DNA of 64,000 nt from Desulfosporosinus sp. GTDB lineage: Bacteria > Campylobacterota > Campylobacteria > Campylobacterales > Arcobacteraceae. The notes beneath the pieces are model-generated. The model made no database searches. It saw only the letters and a list, made by a program, of their open reading frames with translations, and had not been told where the DNA came from. Where the stretch lies: positions 30,648-94,647 of the forward strand of contig DYPS01000001.1 in NCBI GenBank assembly GCA_020719775.1. The letters are read 5' to 3'. Position numbers and translations under genes: made by a program. Shown here in pieces: positions 9,691 to 19,683 of the stretch (positions are counted from its first letter, which is position 1; each line of letters opens with the position of its first letter).

Positions 9691-10125
9691 ATGGAGTGTG
9701 AGTTTCCAACGGTTAATACACCAAAAAGTGAATTTAAGGAGATATTTCAAAATACGAAAACTATAGCAATAATTGGTTGTAGTCCGGATGCTTCAAAAGC
9801 TAGTAATAAAGTAGCTTCCTATCTAATAGAAAATGGATTTACCGTGTTACCAGTCTATCCAAAAGAGGATTTTATTCTTGGACAAAAAGTTTATAGAAGC
9901 TTGAGTGATATTGAGGTTAATGTTGATTTAGTAGATATTTTTAGAAAACCTGATGTTATTGCAAGTGTTGTAGATGAAGCTATTCAAAGAGGTGATGTGA
10001 AATGTGTATGGTCTCAATTGGGTCTTGTAAATAATGCAGCAATGGAAAAAGCTGAGAAACATGGGATAAAAGCTGTGCAAAATTTTTGTACAAAAATTGA
10101 ACATATGATGATTAAAGAAGATTAG
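9691..10125 (+). CDS. CoA-binding (YccU-type) protein
   Basis: This 144-residue single Rossmann domain belongs to the CoA-binding family, related to the N-terminal part of succinyl-CoA synthetase alpha. The nucleotide-binding loop IAIIGCSPDASKASNKVA (from about residue 28) and VLPVYPKED are characteristic, followed by VDLVDIFRKPD and the closing HGIKAVQNFCTKIEH. The precise function of the family is unknown; CoA binding is the established property. An AAGGA ribosome site precedes the ATG. It stands alone and converges with the histidine kinase gene. Confidence 0.85.
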   Translation: MECEFPTVNTPKSEFKEIFQNTKTIAIIGCSPDASKASNKVASYLIENGFTVLPVYPKEDFILGQKVYRSLSDIEVNVDLVDIFRKPDVIASVVDEAIQRGDVKCVWSQLGLVNNAAMEKAEKHGIKAVQNFCTKIEHMMIKED

Positions 10126-10143
10126 AAATTACATCATCAAAAA

Positions 10144-10176
10144 TAAACTAAAATAATTGCAAATTATTTTAGTTTA
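10144..10176. terminator. 15-bp perfect bidirectional terminator overlapping a stop codon
   Basis: TAAACTAAAATAATT (10144-10158) and its exact complement (10162-10176) flank a 3-base loop, giving A/T-rich flanks in both directions. It stops both the CoA-binding gene and, on the other strand, the histidine kinase gene, whose TAA codon lies within the right arm. Confidence 0.75.
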
Positions 10177-11459
10177 CATGTCGGATTTGTTTGTAAGGTA
10201 AGTGTTGCTATTGATCCGTTGATTCCATCTTTTCTATTATTTATCGTAATATCGCCACCAATTGCATCTGCAGCACTTTTTGCCAAAAACAATCCCAAAC
10301 CAGCACCTTGTTCTTTACCAAGTCTTTTGAATGGAGCAAATAGGTCAACACCCTCATCGATACCAATACCTTCATCAATCACTTCAATAACAACTAACAA
10401 ATTGATTTTGTATATTTTAACAATAATTGTTTTTCCATTAGGGGTAAATTTTATCGCATTTTGAACAAAATTTTGAAGAATTTGATTTAGAAGAGTAGGT
10501 TGAATAATTGTAATAAATGTTTCAATATTACATAATAATTCTAATTTTATTTTTTTCTCATTGGATAAAAGTCTATAATTATTTACACGATTTTCAACAA
10601 ATTTTACAACATCTACTTCTGTTGGGTTTTCAAATTGTGCACCTTCTTGTCGACCAACATCTAAAATAGAGCTAACCATTTTATCCATACCATTTATTTC
10701 ATTAATAAATAATCTTAATGTTTCTTCATATTTTTCAGGATCCCTCTTCTTTAGAAGCATAACTTCACTTTTTAGTTTCATAACTGCCAATGGAGTTTTA
10801 AGCTCATGTGCAGCACCAATAAATAATTCTTTTTGATATTTAACATACATTTCTATTTTTTTTGTAAGATTATTGATGGAATTGGCAAGAGGGTGAAATT
10901 CAACAGGAAGTATTGTTGGTTCTATTCTCACTAAAGAATTTTCATTCATGTGAGATAATTTTTGTGTGATATTTAGGATAGGGGCAAGGAGATTTTTAGA
11001 AACGGCTAAAGCATAAAGTACAACCATTACGAGTCCACCTAGAGATAAAATAAAAACATTATTAAATATTTTTCTTAACATTTCATCGGTATTATTTACA
11101 TTTTTTGTTATTTTAATAAAACTTTGTTTTGATTGTTCAAAAGGATAAAGTAACTCTATGAAATGATCTTTATCTTTATGATATTCTCGAAAACTATACT
11201 CTTGTAAATTTTGGATTTTTACTAAGCTAACTGTTAATTTATCTTCTGTAATAAATTGTAAATTTTGATGATTAACGATATTTTGAATACTAGCTTGTTG
11301 AATAATGTTTGCTTTTTTTAAAAGATTATCTGTTATTTCCCCATAGAGTGTAGCTTTAGTAAAGCCATAAAACATAAAAGATATTATGACTATAAATAAT
11401 GAAGTAGCAATAATAAGTTTTTTAGAAAACTGTTCATAAATACTCTTAGTGCTATTCAT
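10164..11459 (-). CDS. Sensor histidine kinase, likely partner of the HsrA-like regulator
   Basis: This 431-residue inner-membrane kinase has two spans (about 14-37 and 132-155) bracketing a periplasmic sensor region of about 95 residues. A HAMP-like linker (about 155-208) leads to an H-box with the phospho-accepting H218 (GAAHELKTPLAVMKLK). The catalytic domain shows the N box QNFVQNAIKFTPNG, G1 DEGIGI and G2 GAGLGLFLAKSA. All catalytic motifs are intact. The gene lies 24 bases after the response regulator and shares its promoter, so it is the obvious partner. The periplasmic region has no recognisable fold name, so the signal is unknown. Confidence 0.92.
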   Translation of the reverse strand: MNSTKSIYEQFSKKLIIATSLFIVIISFMFYGFTKATLYGEITDNLLKKANIIQQASIQNIVNHQNLQFITEDKLTVSLVKIQNLQEYSFREYHKDKDHFIELLYPFEQSKQSFIKITKNVNNTDEMLRKIFNNVFILSLGGLVMVVLYALAVSKNLLAPILNITQKLSHMNENSLVRIEPTILPVEFHPLANSINNLTKKIEMYVKYQKELFIGAAHELKTPLAVMKLKSEVMLLKKRDPEKYEETLRLFINEINGMDKMVSSILDVGRQEGAQFENPTEVDVVKFVENRVNNYRLLSNEKKIKLELLCNIETFITIIQPTLLNQILQNFVQNAIKFTPNGKTIIVKIYKINLLVVIEVIDEGIGIDEGVDLFAPFKRLGKEQGAGLGLFLAKSAADAIGGDITINNRKDGINGSIATLTLQTNPTCKLK

Positions 11460-11483
11460 TATTAAAAATTCTTCATATAAAGA

Positions 11484-12173
11484 TTATTCTTCTATGTATT
11501 CATTCTCTTTTGGCGGATAACAAAATCTATATCCTCTTCTTCTAATAGTTTCAATCGTTGAAATATTAAGAGGTTTATCCATTTTTTGTCTAATTTGATT
11601 GATTGCAACTTCAATAACATTTGGAGTTACAAGCTCTGGTTCTTCCCAAATAGCATCCAAGAGTTGTTCTTTTGAAACAATTTGATCTCTATGTCTAGCA
11701 AGATGAGTTAGTACCTCAAAAGGTTTTCCTTTTAACTCAATTTCAACATCGTTGTAAGTGATTTTTTCCTCATCTGGATTGATAGTAAGAGCATCAATTT
11801 TAATTGTACTTGTACCACCAAATCTAAGTCTACATTCAATTCTAGCAAGTAAAACATCAAAATCAAATGGTTTTTTAATATAGTCATCAGCACCAGTTTT
11901 AAGAGCTTTTATTTCACTTTCTTTATCATCTCTTGCACTAACTATAACAACAGATGTTCTAGAACTTCTATTTTTGACAATTTTTGTCAACTCAATTCCA
12001 TCGCCATCTGGAAGCATCCAGTCGGTTAAAACTAAATCATAATTCCTTATGTCTATAAAATACTCCGCATCCTTAAAATTTTCTGCTACATCAACTTGAT
12101 ATCCAAAATCTTGTAAACCCTCTTGAAGTGTTCTGTTTAATGTACTTTCATCTTCCACTATTAATATTCTCAT
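11484..12173 (-). CDS. hsrA: OmpR-family response regulator, HsrA/HP1043-like
   Basis: This 229-residue regulator has a receiver domain (1-115) and a winged-helix DNA-binding domain (about 125-222). From about NPDEEKITYNDVE onward the C-terminal half closely matches, from memory, the HsrA protein of Helicobacter pylori and its Campylobacter homologue, including GKPFEVLTHLARHRDQIVS and TPNVIEVAINQIRQKMDKPL. H. pylori HsrA is an essential orphan regulator with a degenerate receiver. Here the receiver is canonical: acidic pair E7/D8, phospho-acceptor D51 in LTDWMLP, S79 and K101. A kinase gene follows directly, so conventional phosphorylation is likely. The orthology call rests on the DNA-binding half. 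Confidence 0.88.
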   Translation of the reverse strand: MRILIVEDESTLNRTLQEGLQDFGYQVDVAENFKDAEYFIDIRNYDLVLTDWMLPDGDGIELTKIVKNRSSRTSVVIVSARDDKESEIKALKTGADDYIKKPFDFDVLLARIECRLRFGGTSTIKIDALTINPDEEKITYNDVEIELKGKPFEVLTHLARHRDQIVSKEQLLDAIWEEPELVTPNVIEVAINQIRQKMDKPLNISTIETIRRRGYRFCYPPKENEYIEE

Positions 12174-12219
12174 AAGTATATCCCTTTATATAATTTTTTA
12201 TTCAAATTTTAAAATTGGA

Positions 12220-12225
12220 GTATAA
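12220..12225 (-). promoter_or_regulatory. -10 box for the hsrA-kinase operon
   Basis: TTATAC on the minus strand lies in the context ATGTTATACT, the same ten bases seen before the rhodanese gene, about 47 bases before the regulator ATG. There is no clear -35 box. Confidence 0.4.
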
Positions 12226-12274
12226 CATAAAAAAAAGATATTTTAAAGAGTTTTTAAGTTAATAATTAAAGTTT

Positions 12275-12305
12275 TTGATTATTATAAGGTATGTTAAGAT
12301 AAAAT
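12275..12305 (+). promoter_or_regulatory. Promoter of peb4-fba
   Basis: TTGATT (12275-12280) and TAAAAT (12300-12305) are separated by 19 bases, upstream of an AAGGA ribosome site and the peb4 ATG. The spacer is longer than ideal; the AGATAAAAT element itself is the stronger cue. Confidence 0.45.
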
Positions 12306-12337
12306 TGGAGAATTTTTATAACAATTAAGGAAAAAAT

Positions 12338-13162
12338 ATGACAAATCAAAAAATAGTTTTAAGTGTTTTTGTTGCTATGCAACTTTCGGTGATGAGTTTG
12401 TTTGCTACGACTGATAAAATTTTAGCAACAGTTGGCAATCAAAACATTACTAAAGAAGATGTTAATATTGTACTGAAAGGGCAAAATTTATCTTATGATA
12501 AATTAAAAGAGAAAGATCAGCAAAATATCATAAACCAACTTATTGATAGAAAAATTTTAAGTATGATAGCTTATAAAACAGATATCATTAACAGTAAACT
12601 TTATAAGGAAACATTAGAGAAGGTAAAGCAAGATTTGGCATTGCAATTATGGATGTCTAATATGGCAAAAACAGTCCAAGTTTCAGAAGCTAGTATGAAA
12701 AATTATTTTGATGCTAATAAAGAAAAATTCAAAAAACCTTTAGAATTAAAAGCAAGGCATATTTTAGTTAAATCTCAAAAAGAAGCTAAAGATATTATCG
12801 CATCTTTGAGTAAAGCGAAAGATTTAAAAGCAGAATTTATAAAGATGGCAAAAATAAAATCAACAGATGGAGCAGCTACAAATGGTGGGGATCTTGGTTG
12901 GTTCACATTAGATAAGATGATACCAGAATTTAGCTTAGCAGCATCATCACTTAAAGTAGGGGCAATCACAGAAGAACCCGTCTCTACAACTTTTGGATAT
13001 CATGTGATTTACCTTGAAGACAAAAAGGAATCAGCATTACTTGAATACAATGAAATTAAAAATGATATAAAACAATTTTTATTAAATGATCAGTTTAATA
13101 AACAAGTTGAACATATTATTAAAGTAGAAAAGCCAAAATTAAATATTCTAATTAAAAAATAA
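12338..13162 (+). CDS. peb4: Periplasmic peptidyl-prolyl cis-trans isomerase (Peb4/CBF2-like, SurA-type)
   Basis: This 274-residue protein begins with a signal peptide (to about residue 23, LFA). An alpha-helical SurA-type N-terminal chaperone domain follows, then one parvulin domain (about 137-235) with the signature KARHILVKS, TNGGDLGWF and TFGYHVIYLED. It is expected to help outer-membrane proteins fold in the periplasm. In Campylobacter the homologous gene is also followed directly by fba, as here (11 bases), which supports orthology. Confidence 0.9.
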   Translation: MTNQKIVLSVFVAMQLSVMSLFATTDKILATVGNQNITKEDVNIVLKGQNLSYDKLKEKDQQNIINQLIDRKILSMIAYKTDIINSKLYKETLEKVKQDLALQLWMSNMAKTVQVSEASMKNYFDANKEKFKKPLELKARHILVKSQKEAKDIIASLSKAKDLKAEFIKMAKIKSTDGAATNGGDLGWFTLDKMIPEFSLAASSLKVGAITEEPVSTTFGYHVIYLEDKKESALLEYNEIKNDIKQFLLNDQFNKQVEHIIKVEKPKLNILIKK

Positions 13163-13173
13163 AAGGGATTAAA

Positions 13174-14241
13174 ATGAGTATCTTAAATATTGTAAATGCA
13201 GGTGTTTTAACAGGTAGCGAAGCAAAAAAAGTTTTTGATTATGCAAAAGAGAATAATTTTGCAATTCCAGCAATGAATGTGGTCAACACAGAAACAGTGA
13301 ATGGTCTTTTGGAAGCGGCGGCGAAAGTAAATTCTCCAGTGATTTTACAGTTTTCAAATGGGGGAGCTCAGTTTTTTGCAGGAAAAGGATGTAAAGCTCC
13401 TAATGCTGCTGTTTTAGGTGGAATTAGTGGTGCACAACATATTCACATGATGGCAAAAGCTTATGGTGTACCTGTTATTTTACATACAGATCATGCTGCA
13501 AAAAAGCTTCTCCCGTGGATAGATGGACTTATAGAAGCAGGGGAACAATATTTTAAAGAAACAGGGCGACCACTATTTACTTCACATATGCTTGATTTAA
13601 GCGAAGAGAGCATGGAAGAGAATCTTGATATTTGTGTAGAGTATTTCACTCGAATGGCAAAATTAGACATGATGATAGAGATAGAGCTTGGGATTACAGG
13701 TGGTGAAGAAGATGGTGTTGATAATAGTGATGTTGATAATTCTTTACTTTATACACAACCAAGTGATGTATTGTATGCATTTGAGAGATTAAACGCAATT
13801 GGTCCAAATTTTACAATAGCAGCTTCTTTTGGAAATGTCCATGGTGTTTATAAGCCGGGAAATGTTGTCCTTAAACCAATTATTTTAAATAATTCGCAAA
13901 AATATATAGAAGAAAAACTTGATATAGAAGCAAAACCTGTCAATTTTGTATTTCATGGGGGAAGTGGAAGTTCTGAGTCTGAAATTAAAGAAGCTATCTC
14001 GTATGGTGTAATCAAAATGAATATAGATACGGATACACAATGGGCATTTTGGGATGGTGTAAGAAAATTTGAAAAAGTAAATCATGATTATCTTCAAGCT
14101 CAAATTGGAAATCCAAATGGAGAAGATAAGCCAAATAAAAAATATTATGACCCTAGAGTTTGGTTAAGAGAGGGTCAAAATAGTTTAATAGAACGACTTG
14201 AGGTAGCATTTAATAATTTAAATTGTACAAATAGATTATAA
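13174..14241 (+). CDS. fba: Fructose-bisphosphate aldolase, class II
   Basis: This 355-residue zinc enzyme interconverts fructose-1,6-bisphosphate with dihydroxyacetone phosphate and glyceraldehyde-3-phosphate. It is the long (FbaA) subtype. The catalytic Asp is D106 and the first zinc histidine is H107 in ILHTDHAAK; FHGGSGSSESEIKEAI and KMNIDTDTQWAFWDG are family signatures. An AAGGG ribosome site lies in the short gap after peb4. The gene ends before the candidate difH site. Confidence 0.97.
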   Translation: MSILNIVNAGVLTGSEAKKVFDYAKENNFAIPAMNVVNTETVNGLLEAAAKVNSPVILQFSNGGAQFFAGKGCKAPNAAVLGGISGAQHIHMMAKAYGVPVILHTDHAAKKLLPWIDGLIEAGEQYFKETGRPLFTSHMLDLSEESMEENLDICVEYFTRMAKLDMMIEIELGITGGEEDGVDNSDVDNSLLYTQPSDVLYAFERLNAIGPNFTIAASFGNVHGVYKPGNVVLKPIILNNSQKYIEEKLDIEAKPVNFVFHGGSGSSESEIKEAISYGVIKMNIDTDTQWAFWDGVRKFEKVNHDYLQAQIGNPNGEDKPNKKYYDPRVWLREGQNSLIERLEVAFNNLNCTNRL

Positions 14242-14302
14242 GTGTAAAAGTTTAGGGGGAAGATATTGTTTTCCCTCTAAAATAATGTTTAATTATTATA
14301 GT

Positions 14303-14322
14303 TTGGAAATTCTAGTTTCCAA
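14303..14322. other. Candidate difH chromosome-dimer resolution site
   Basis: Directly upstream of xerH, TTGGAAA (14303-14309) and its exact complement TTTCCAA (14316-14322) are separated by the 6-base spacer TTCTAG. Two inverted arms around a 6-base centre is the layout of Xer/dif sites. Both flanks are AT-rich, and partial dyad symmetry extends outward (TATTATAG on the left, TACAAAGT on the right). In several Campylobacterota the difH site is recorded near xerH. The remaining space between fba and xerH (14242-14359) holds nothing else recognisable. The call rests on layout and location, not on a remembered consensus. Confidence 0.6.
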
Positions 14323-14359
14323 TACAAAGTAAAGATATTTTTGAGCAAGGATTGTATTT

Positions 14360-15415
14360 ATGCGATTTCCATTGGACTGTGAAAATCAGTTTAGTAAGAC
14401 ATTTCTTTTTTGGTTAAGCAGATTTCTTAGAAATAAAATAACTTCACTATCAAATAGACAAGTTACAAACAAAGATAGACTTGCTGAAATCATACAAGAA
14501 TTTATTAAAGGTTTTGACTCTATTGATGATTTTAAAAATATTATAAAAGAAGTTAGAAATATTGGAATTAATAGCATCCATGTTTATTATCTACCTTTAG
14601 AAAAACTTTATCGTTATCTTATCCGTTTTGGTGCTGGTAGTATGCGTGAAATCGATGAAGAACTTTTAAGTGACTTTCTAGCTAGCGAAACGGCAAATCT
14701 ATCTGATGCAAGTAAAAAAAACCATAGAATCGCTCTCATCTCTTTTTTTGGATATATAGATAAACAAAATGAAGAGGAAAATGGAAATGCTTATAGATAT
14801 GGCATTGAACTAAAGAACTGGGGTGGATTAGCTGGAAAAAGTGGATCAAAACTCCCCTCTTTTATGAATAAAGAGGAGGTAAATAGATTTATAAATGCTA
14901 TTGAAGAGTATCCTTATAGAAATCATATTATAGGTGCAAGAAATCGTTTGATCTTGAAAACTATACTTTACACAGGAATAAGGGTTGGAGAAGCAATCAA
15001 TATTAAAATAAAAGATTTTATAAAAGATAAAGATGCATTTATGATTCAAGTACGAGGAAAAGGTAATAAACCACGAATTGTTATGATAAAAGAAAATATT
15101 ATCAAAAATGATTTAATGGTTTGGTTGGATCATAGAACTTGTGACGAGAATTTGTTTTTTTGTAATCAAAAGAACACCAAACTTACACAAGCATACATAG
15201 GAAGATTGGTTGAACAAATATTATTAAGTATTGGTATTCGTAAAGAAAAAAATAGTGCTCATATGCTTAGGCATACTTTTGCTACATTACTCTATCAAGA
15301 AAGCCATGATTTAATTTTGGTTCAAGAATCACTTGGTCATAGCGATATAAATACCTCAAGGATTTATACCCATTTTGATCAAGCACGGTTACTACGAACA
15401 ACTGATATATTCTAG
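14360..15415 (+). CDS. xerH: Tyrosine recombinase XerH
   Basis: This 351-residue tyrosine recombinase has an N-terminal SAM-like core-binding domain (about 40-155) and a C-terminal catalytic domain. The active-site residues are in place: R208 (TGIRVGEA), a lysine in RGKGNKPRIV, H301 and R304 (HMLRH), H327 (LGHSD) and the nucleophile Y336 (SRIYTHF). Length and the isolated position match XerH, the single recombinase that replaces XerC/XerD in Campylobacterota and resolves chromosome dimers at difH. A candidate site lies 38 bases upstream. An AAGG element precedes the ATG. Confidence 0.9.
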   Translation: MRFPLDCENQFSKTFLFWLSRFLRNKITSLSNRQVTNKDRLAEIIQEFIKGFDSIDDFKNIIKEVRNIGINSIHVYYLPLEKLYRYLIRFGAGSMREIDEELLSDFLASETANLSDASKKNHRIALISFFGYIDKQNEEENGNAYRYGIELKNWGGLAGKSGSKLPSFMNKEEVNRFINAIEEYPYRNHIIGARNRLILKTILYTGIRVGEAINIKIKDFIKDKDAFMIQVRGKGNKPRIVMIKENIIKNDLMVWLDHRTCDENLFFCNQKNTKLTQAYIGRLVEQILLSIGIRKEKNSAHMLRHTFATLLYQESHDLILVQESLGHSDINTSRIYTHFDQARLLRTTDIF

Positions 15416-15432
15416 GAGGAAAATTATATAAT

Positions 15433-16203
15433 ATGAAAAATCAAATAAATATCGTTATTATTGGCTTCTTTCTGTTGTGCAATAACTCTTTTCTAGCTGG
15501 TTCTGAATCTATTGTACCAAAACAATGGAGCGAAAATGTAAGTGGTGTCGTTACGAAATTTCACACTACAAAAAAAGAGGTAGCACTAACTTTTGATGCT
15601 TGTGGAGGAAGTCAATTTAGTAAGGGTTACGATCGAGAATTGATTGAGTTTTTAATTGCAAATAATATTCGAGCTACTTTATTTTTAAATTATCATTGGA
15701 TAGATGCAAATATAGATACTTTTAAAGAACTTCAAAAAATTTCGCTTTTTGAATTAGCAAATCATGGAACGAAGCATAAACCTCTTTCTGTCAATGGTAA
15801 AAGTATATATGGAATAATTGGAACCAATTCTAAAGAAGAAGTTGTTGAAGAAGTTGAAAACAATAATAAAAAATTTCAATATTTAAATCAAATAAGACCT
15901 TTATTTTTCCGCTCTGGAACAGCATATTATGATGAAATTGCCGTTGATATTGTACGAAAAGATTTAGGGATGGAAATTGCTGGTTTTAGTGTAAATAGTG
16001 ATCAAGGAGCAACTCTTGGTAAGGATGAAATTACAAAAAGAGTTTCAAATGCAAAAAGTGGAGATATTATTATAGGTCATATGAATCATCCAAAAAGCTT
16101 TACGGCTGAAGGTTTTATGGAAGGATTGAGAAGCTTAAAAGAAAAAGGTTATAGTTTTGTAAAACTTAGTGATATTAAAAACAATCTTATCTATATACCT
16201 TAA
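15433..16203 (+). CDS. Secreted polysaccharide deacetylase (NodB-like)
   Basis: This 256-residue protein begins with an N-terminal signal sequence (about 1-23) and has a NodB-type carbohydrate esterase domain. The metal-binding motif is TFDACGG (D55) with H111 and H115 in NHGTKHKPLS, followed by RPLFFRSGTAYYDE and DIIIGHMNHP as later motifs. The family removes acetyl groups from N-acetylated sugars in peptidoglycan or chitin-like polymers; here a periplasmic peptidoglycan or capsule role is likely. It starts 17 bases after xerH and has an AGGA ribosome site overlapping the xerH stop region, so it may be co-transcribed with xerH. Confidence 0.85.
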   Translation: MKNQINIVIIGFFLLCNNSFLAGSESIVPKQWSENVSGVVTKFHTTKKEVALTFDACGGSQFSKGYDRELIEFLIANNIRATLFLNYHWIDANIDTFKELQKISLFELANHGTKHKPLSVNGKSIYGIIGTNSKEEVVEEVENNNKKFQYLNQIRPLFFRSGTAYYDEIAVDIVRKDLGMEIAGFSVNSDQGATLGKDEITKRVSNAKSGDIIIGHMNHPKSFTAEGFMEGLRSLKEKGYSFVKLSDIKNNLIYIP

Positions 16204-16212
16204 GTGAGTTAA

Positions 16213-18213
<2,001 letters not shown>

Positions 18214-18217
18214 TATT

Positions 18218-19270
18218 TTGAGTGGATTTTTAGTTTTTATTTTAGTTTTGTCAGTATTGGTATTTGTTCATGAGCTTGGACATTTTAGTGTTGCAAGATA
18301 TTTTGGCGTGACGGTGCATCAGTTTTCGATTGGGTTTGGACCAAAATTAGTGAGCAAATACTGGAAAGGGACAAATTGGAGCATCTCTCTTATTCCTCTT
18401 GGTGGATATGTACAGATGAAAGGGCAAGAGGATTTGGATCCAGCAAAAACAAGTACAGATAGCGATAGCTACGGGGTGTTGACACCAACAAAAAGGATTT
18501 TTATCCTCCTTGCTGGTCCATTTGCGAACTTTATCTTGGCATTTTTCTTATATATTTTTGTGGGACTTATGGAACACAACGAGCTTGGAAGCCAAATAGG
18601 TGGAGTTTTAAAAGGGAGTCCCGCTTATCAATGTGGTCTTAGAGATGGCGACAAAATCGTAACGATAAATGATGAGAAAATTGTGGTTTGGAGTGATTTA
18701 CAATCAACTATTAAAAGCAATGAGGACGATAGACTTTATGTGACAGTTGATAGAAATGGAACAACACTTACTTTTCTTGTGATACCAAAAATCCTTGAAA
18801 CAAAAAACATCTTCGGAGAAAATGAACACCGAAAAATGGTAGGGATTGCCCCTGGAAACATTATCCCCATATCTTATAATCTTATAGGAAGTATCGCTTA
18901 TGGTTGGAATAAAACTGTAGAATCGAGTAAACTTATTTTTCAAGGACTTCAAAAGCTTCTCCAAGGGATAGTGCCTAGTAGTGAAGTTGGCGGGATGATT
19001 TCGATTGGAAAAGTTATCTCAGATGCTAGCGATACAGGGATAGTTTCCATTTTTATTATTGGGGCTTTGATTTCCGTGAATCTTGGAGTTTTGAATCTTC
19101 TTCCTATTCCAGCACTTGATGGTGGACATATAATGTTTAATCTTTATGAGCTTATTACAAGACGGAAGCCTAGTCAAAATATATTACTAAACCTTACAAT
19201 TGGTGGATGGATAATTCTTTTTGGACTTATGGCTTTGGGACTCTATAATGATATAAATAGATTTTTTTAA
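18218..19270 (+). CDS. rseP: RIP (site-2) zinc metalloprotease RseP
   Basis: This membrane protease cleaves substrates such as anti-sigma factors inside the inner membrane. It has the zinc motif HELGH near the N-terminus (residues 18-22 from this start), one PDZ domain (about 105-185, with LKGSPAYQCGLRDGDKIV) and the second catalytic motif NLLPIPALDGGH near the C-terminus. There is no ATG start. An in-frame TTG at 18203 lies within ligA, but the GGAG at 18205-18208 is placed 9 bases before the TTG at 18218, so I chose the latter (350 residues). Coupling to ligA is likely. Confidence 0.92.
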   Translation: MSGFLVFILVLSVLVFVHELGHFSVARYFGVTVHQFSIGFGPKLVSKYWKGTNWSISLIPLGGYVQMKGQEDLDPAKTSTDSDSYGVLTPTKRIFILLAGPFANFILAFFLYIFVGLMEHNELGSQIGGVLKGSPAYQCGLRDGDKIVTINDEKIVVWSDLQSTIKSNEDDRLYVTVDRNGTTLTFLVIPKILETKNIFGENEHRKMVGIAPGNIIPISYNLIGSIAYGWNKTVESSKLIFQGLQKLLQGIVPSSEVGGMISIGKVISDASDTGIVSIFIIGALISVNLGVLNLLPIPALDGGHIMFNLYELITRRKPSQNILLNLTIGGWIILFGLMALGLYNDINRFF

Positions 19271-19301
19271 ATAAAAAAGAATTAAGAACAAGAAAATTTT
19301 T

Positions 19302-19309
19302 GCTAAAAT
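19302..19309 (+). promoter_or_regulatory. Extended -10 box directly before the Fur-family gene
   Basis: TAAAAT (19304-19309) lies in TTTTTGCTAAAAT, with an extended -10 GC/TG element, 7 bases before the ATG at 19317. No ribosome site is visible, so the mRNA may be leaderless. Confidence 0.4.
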
Positions 19310-19316
19310 AATTTCT

Positions 19317-19676
19317 ATGAATATAGAAGATTTAATTACAGATAAAAAGATTAAACTAACAGTTGCTAGAATGAAGATTCTTGAAATACTAAAAGATGCC
19401 GTAAAACCAATTAGTTATGATGAGATAAAAGGTGATTTACCTATGGATAAAGCAACTTTTTATCGCAATATTTTAAAATTTGAATCAGAAGGAATACTTA
19501 ATTCTTTTGAAGCAAATGATCGAAAAAGATATTTTGAGCTAAAAAAGAATCCACATGCTCATTTTGTTTGTATTATTTGTAATCAAGTTGAGTGTATAGA
19601 AAAAATTAATTTGAATCTTGAAAAATATCAAATATCAAATGTTATCATTAATGGAATTTGTCCAAAATGTCAATAA
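19317..19676 (+). CDS. Short Fur-family metalloregulator
   Basis: This 119-residue protein has a winged-helix N-terminal domain (LTVARMKILEILKD, MDKATFYRNILKFESEGI) and a short dimerisation domain. The latter carries the structural zinc cysteines as two pairs: C-x2-C in VCIICNQVEC and C-x2-C at the very end (GICPKCQ). It is about 25-35 residues shorter than ordinary Fur or PerR, and many histidine ligands of the Fur regulatory sites appear to be missing (only HAHF remains). It could be a Zur-like or peroxide-type sensor; the metal cannot be assigned. It converges with the methyltransferase gene after 7 bases. Confidence 0.75.
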   Translation: MNIEDLITDKKIKLTVARMKILEILKDAVKPISYDEIKGDLPMDKATFYRNILKFESEGILNSFEANDRKRYFELKKNPHAHFVCIICNQVECIEKINLNLEKYQISNVIINGICPKCQ

Positions 19677-19683
19677 TTTGTTA

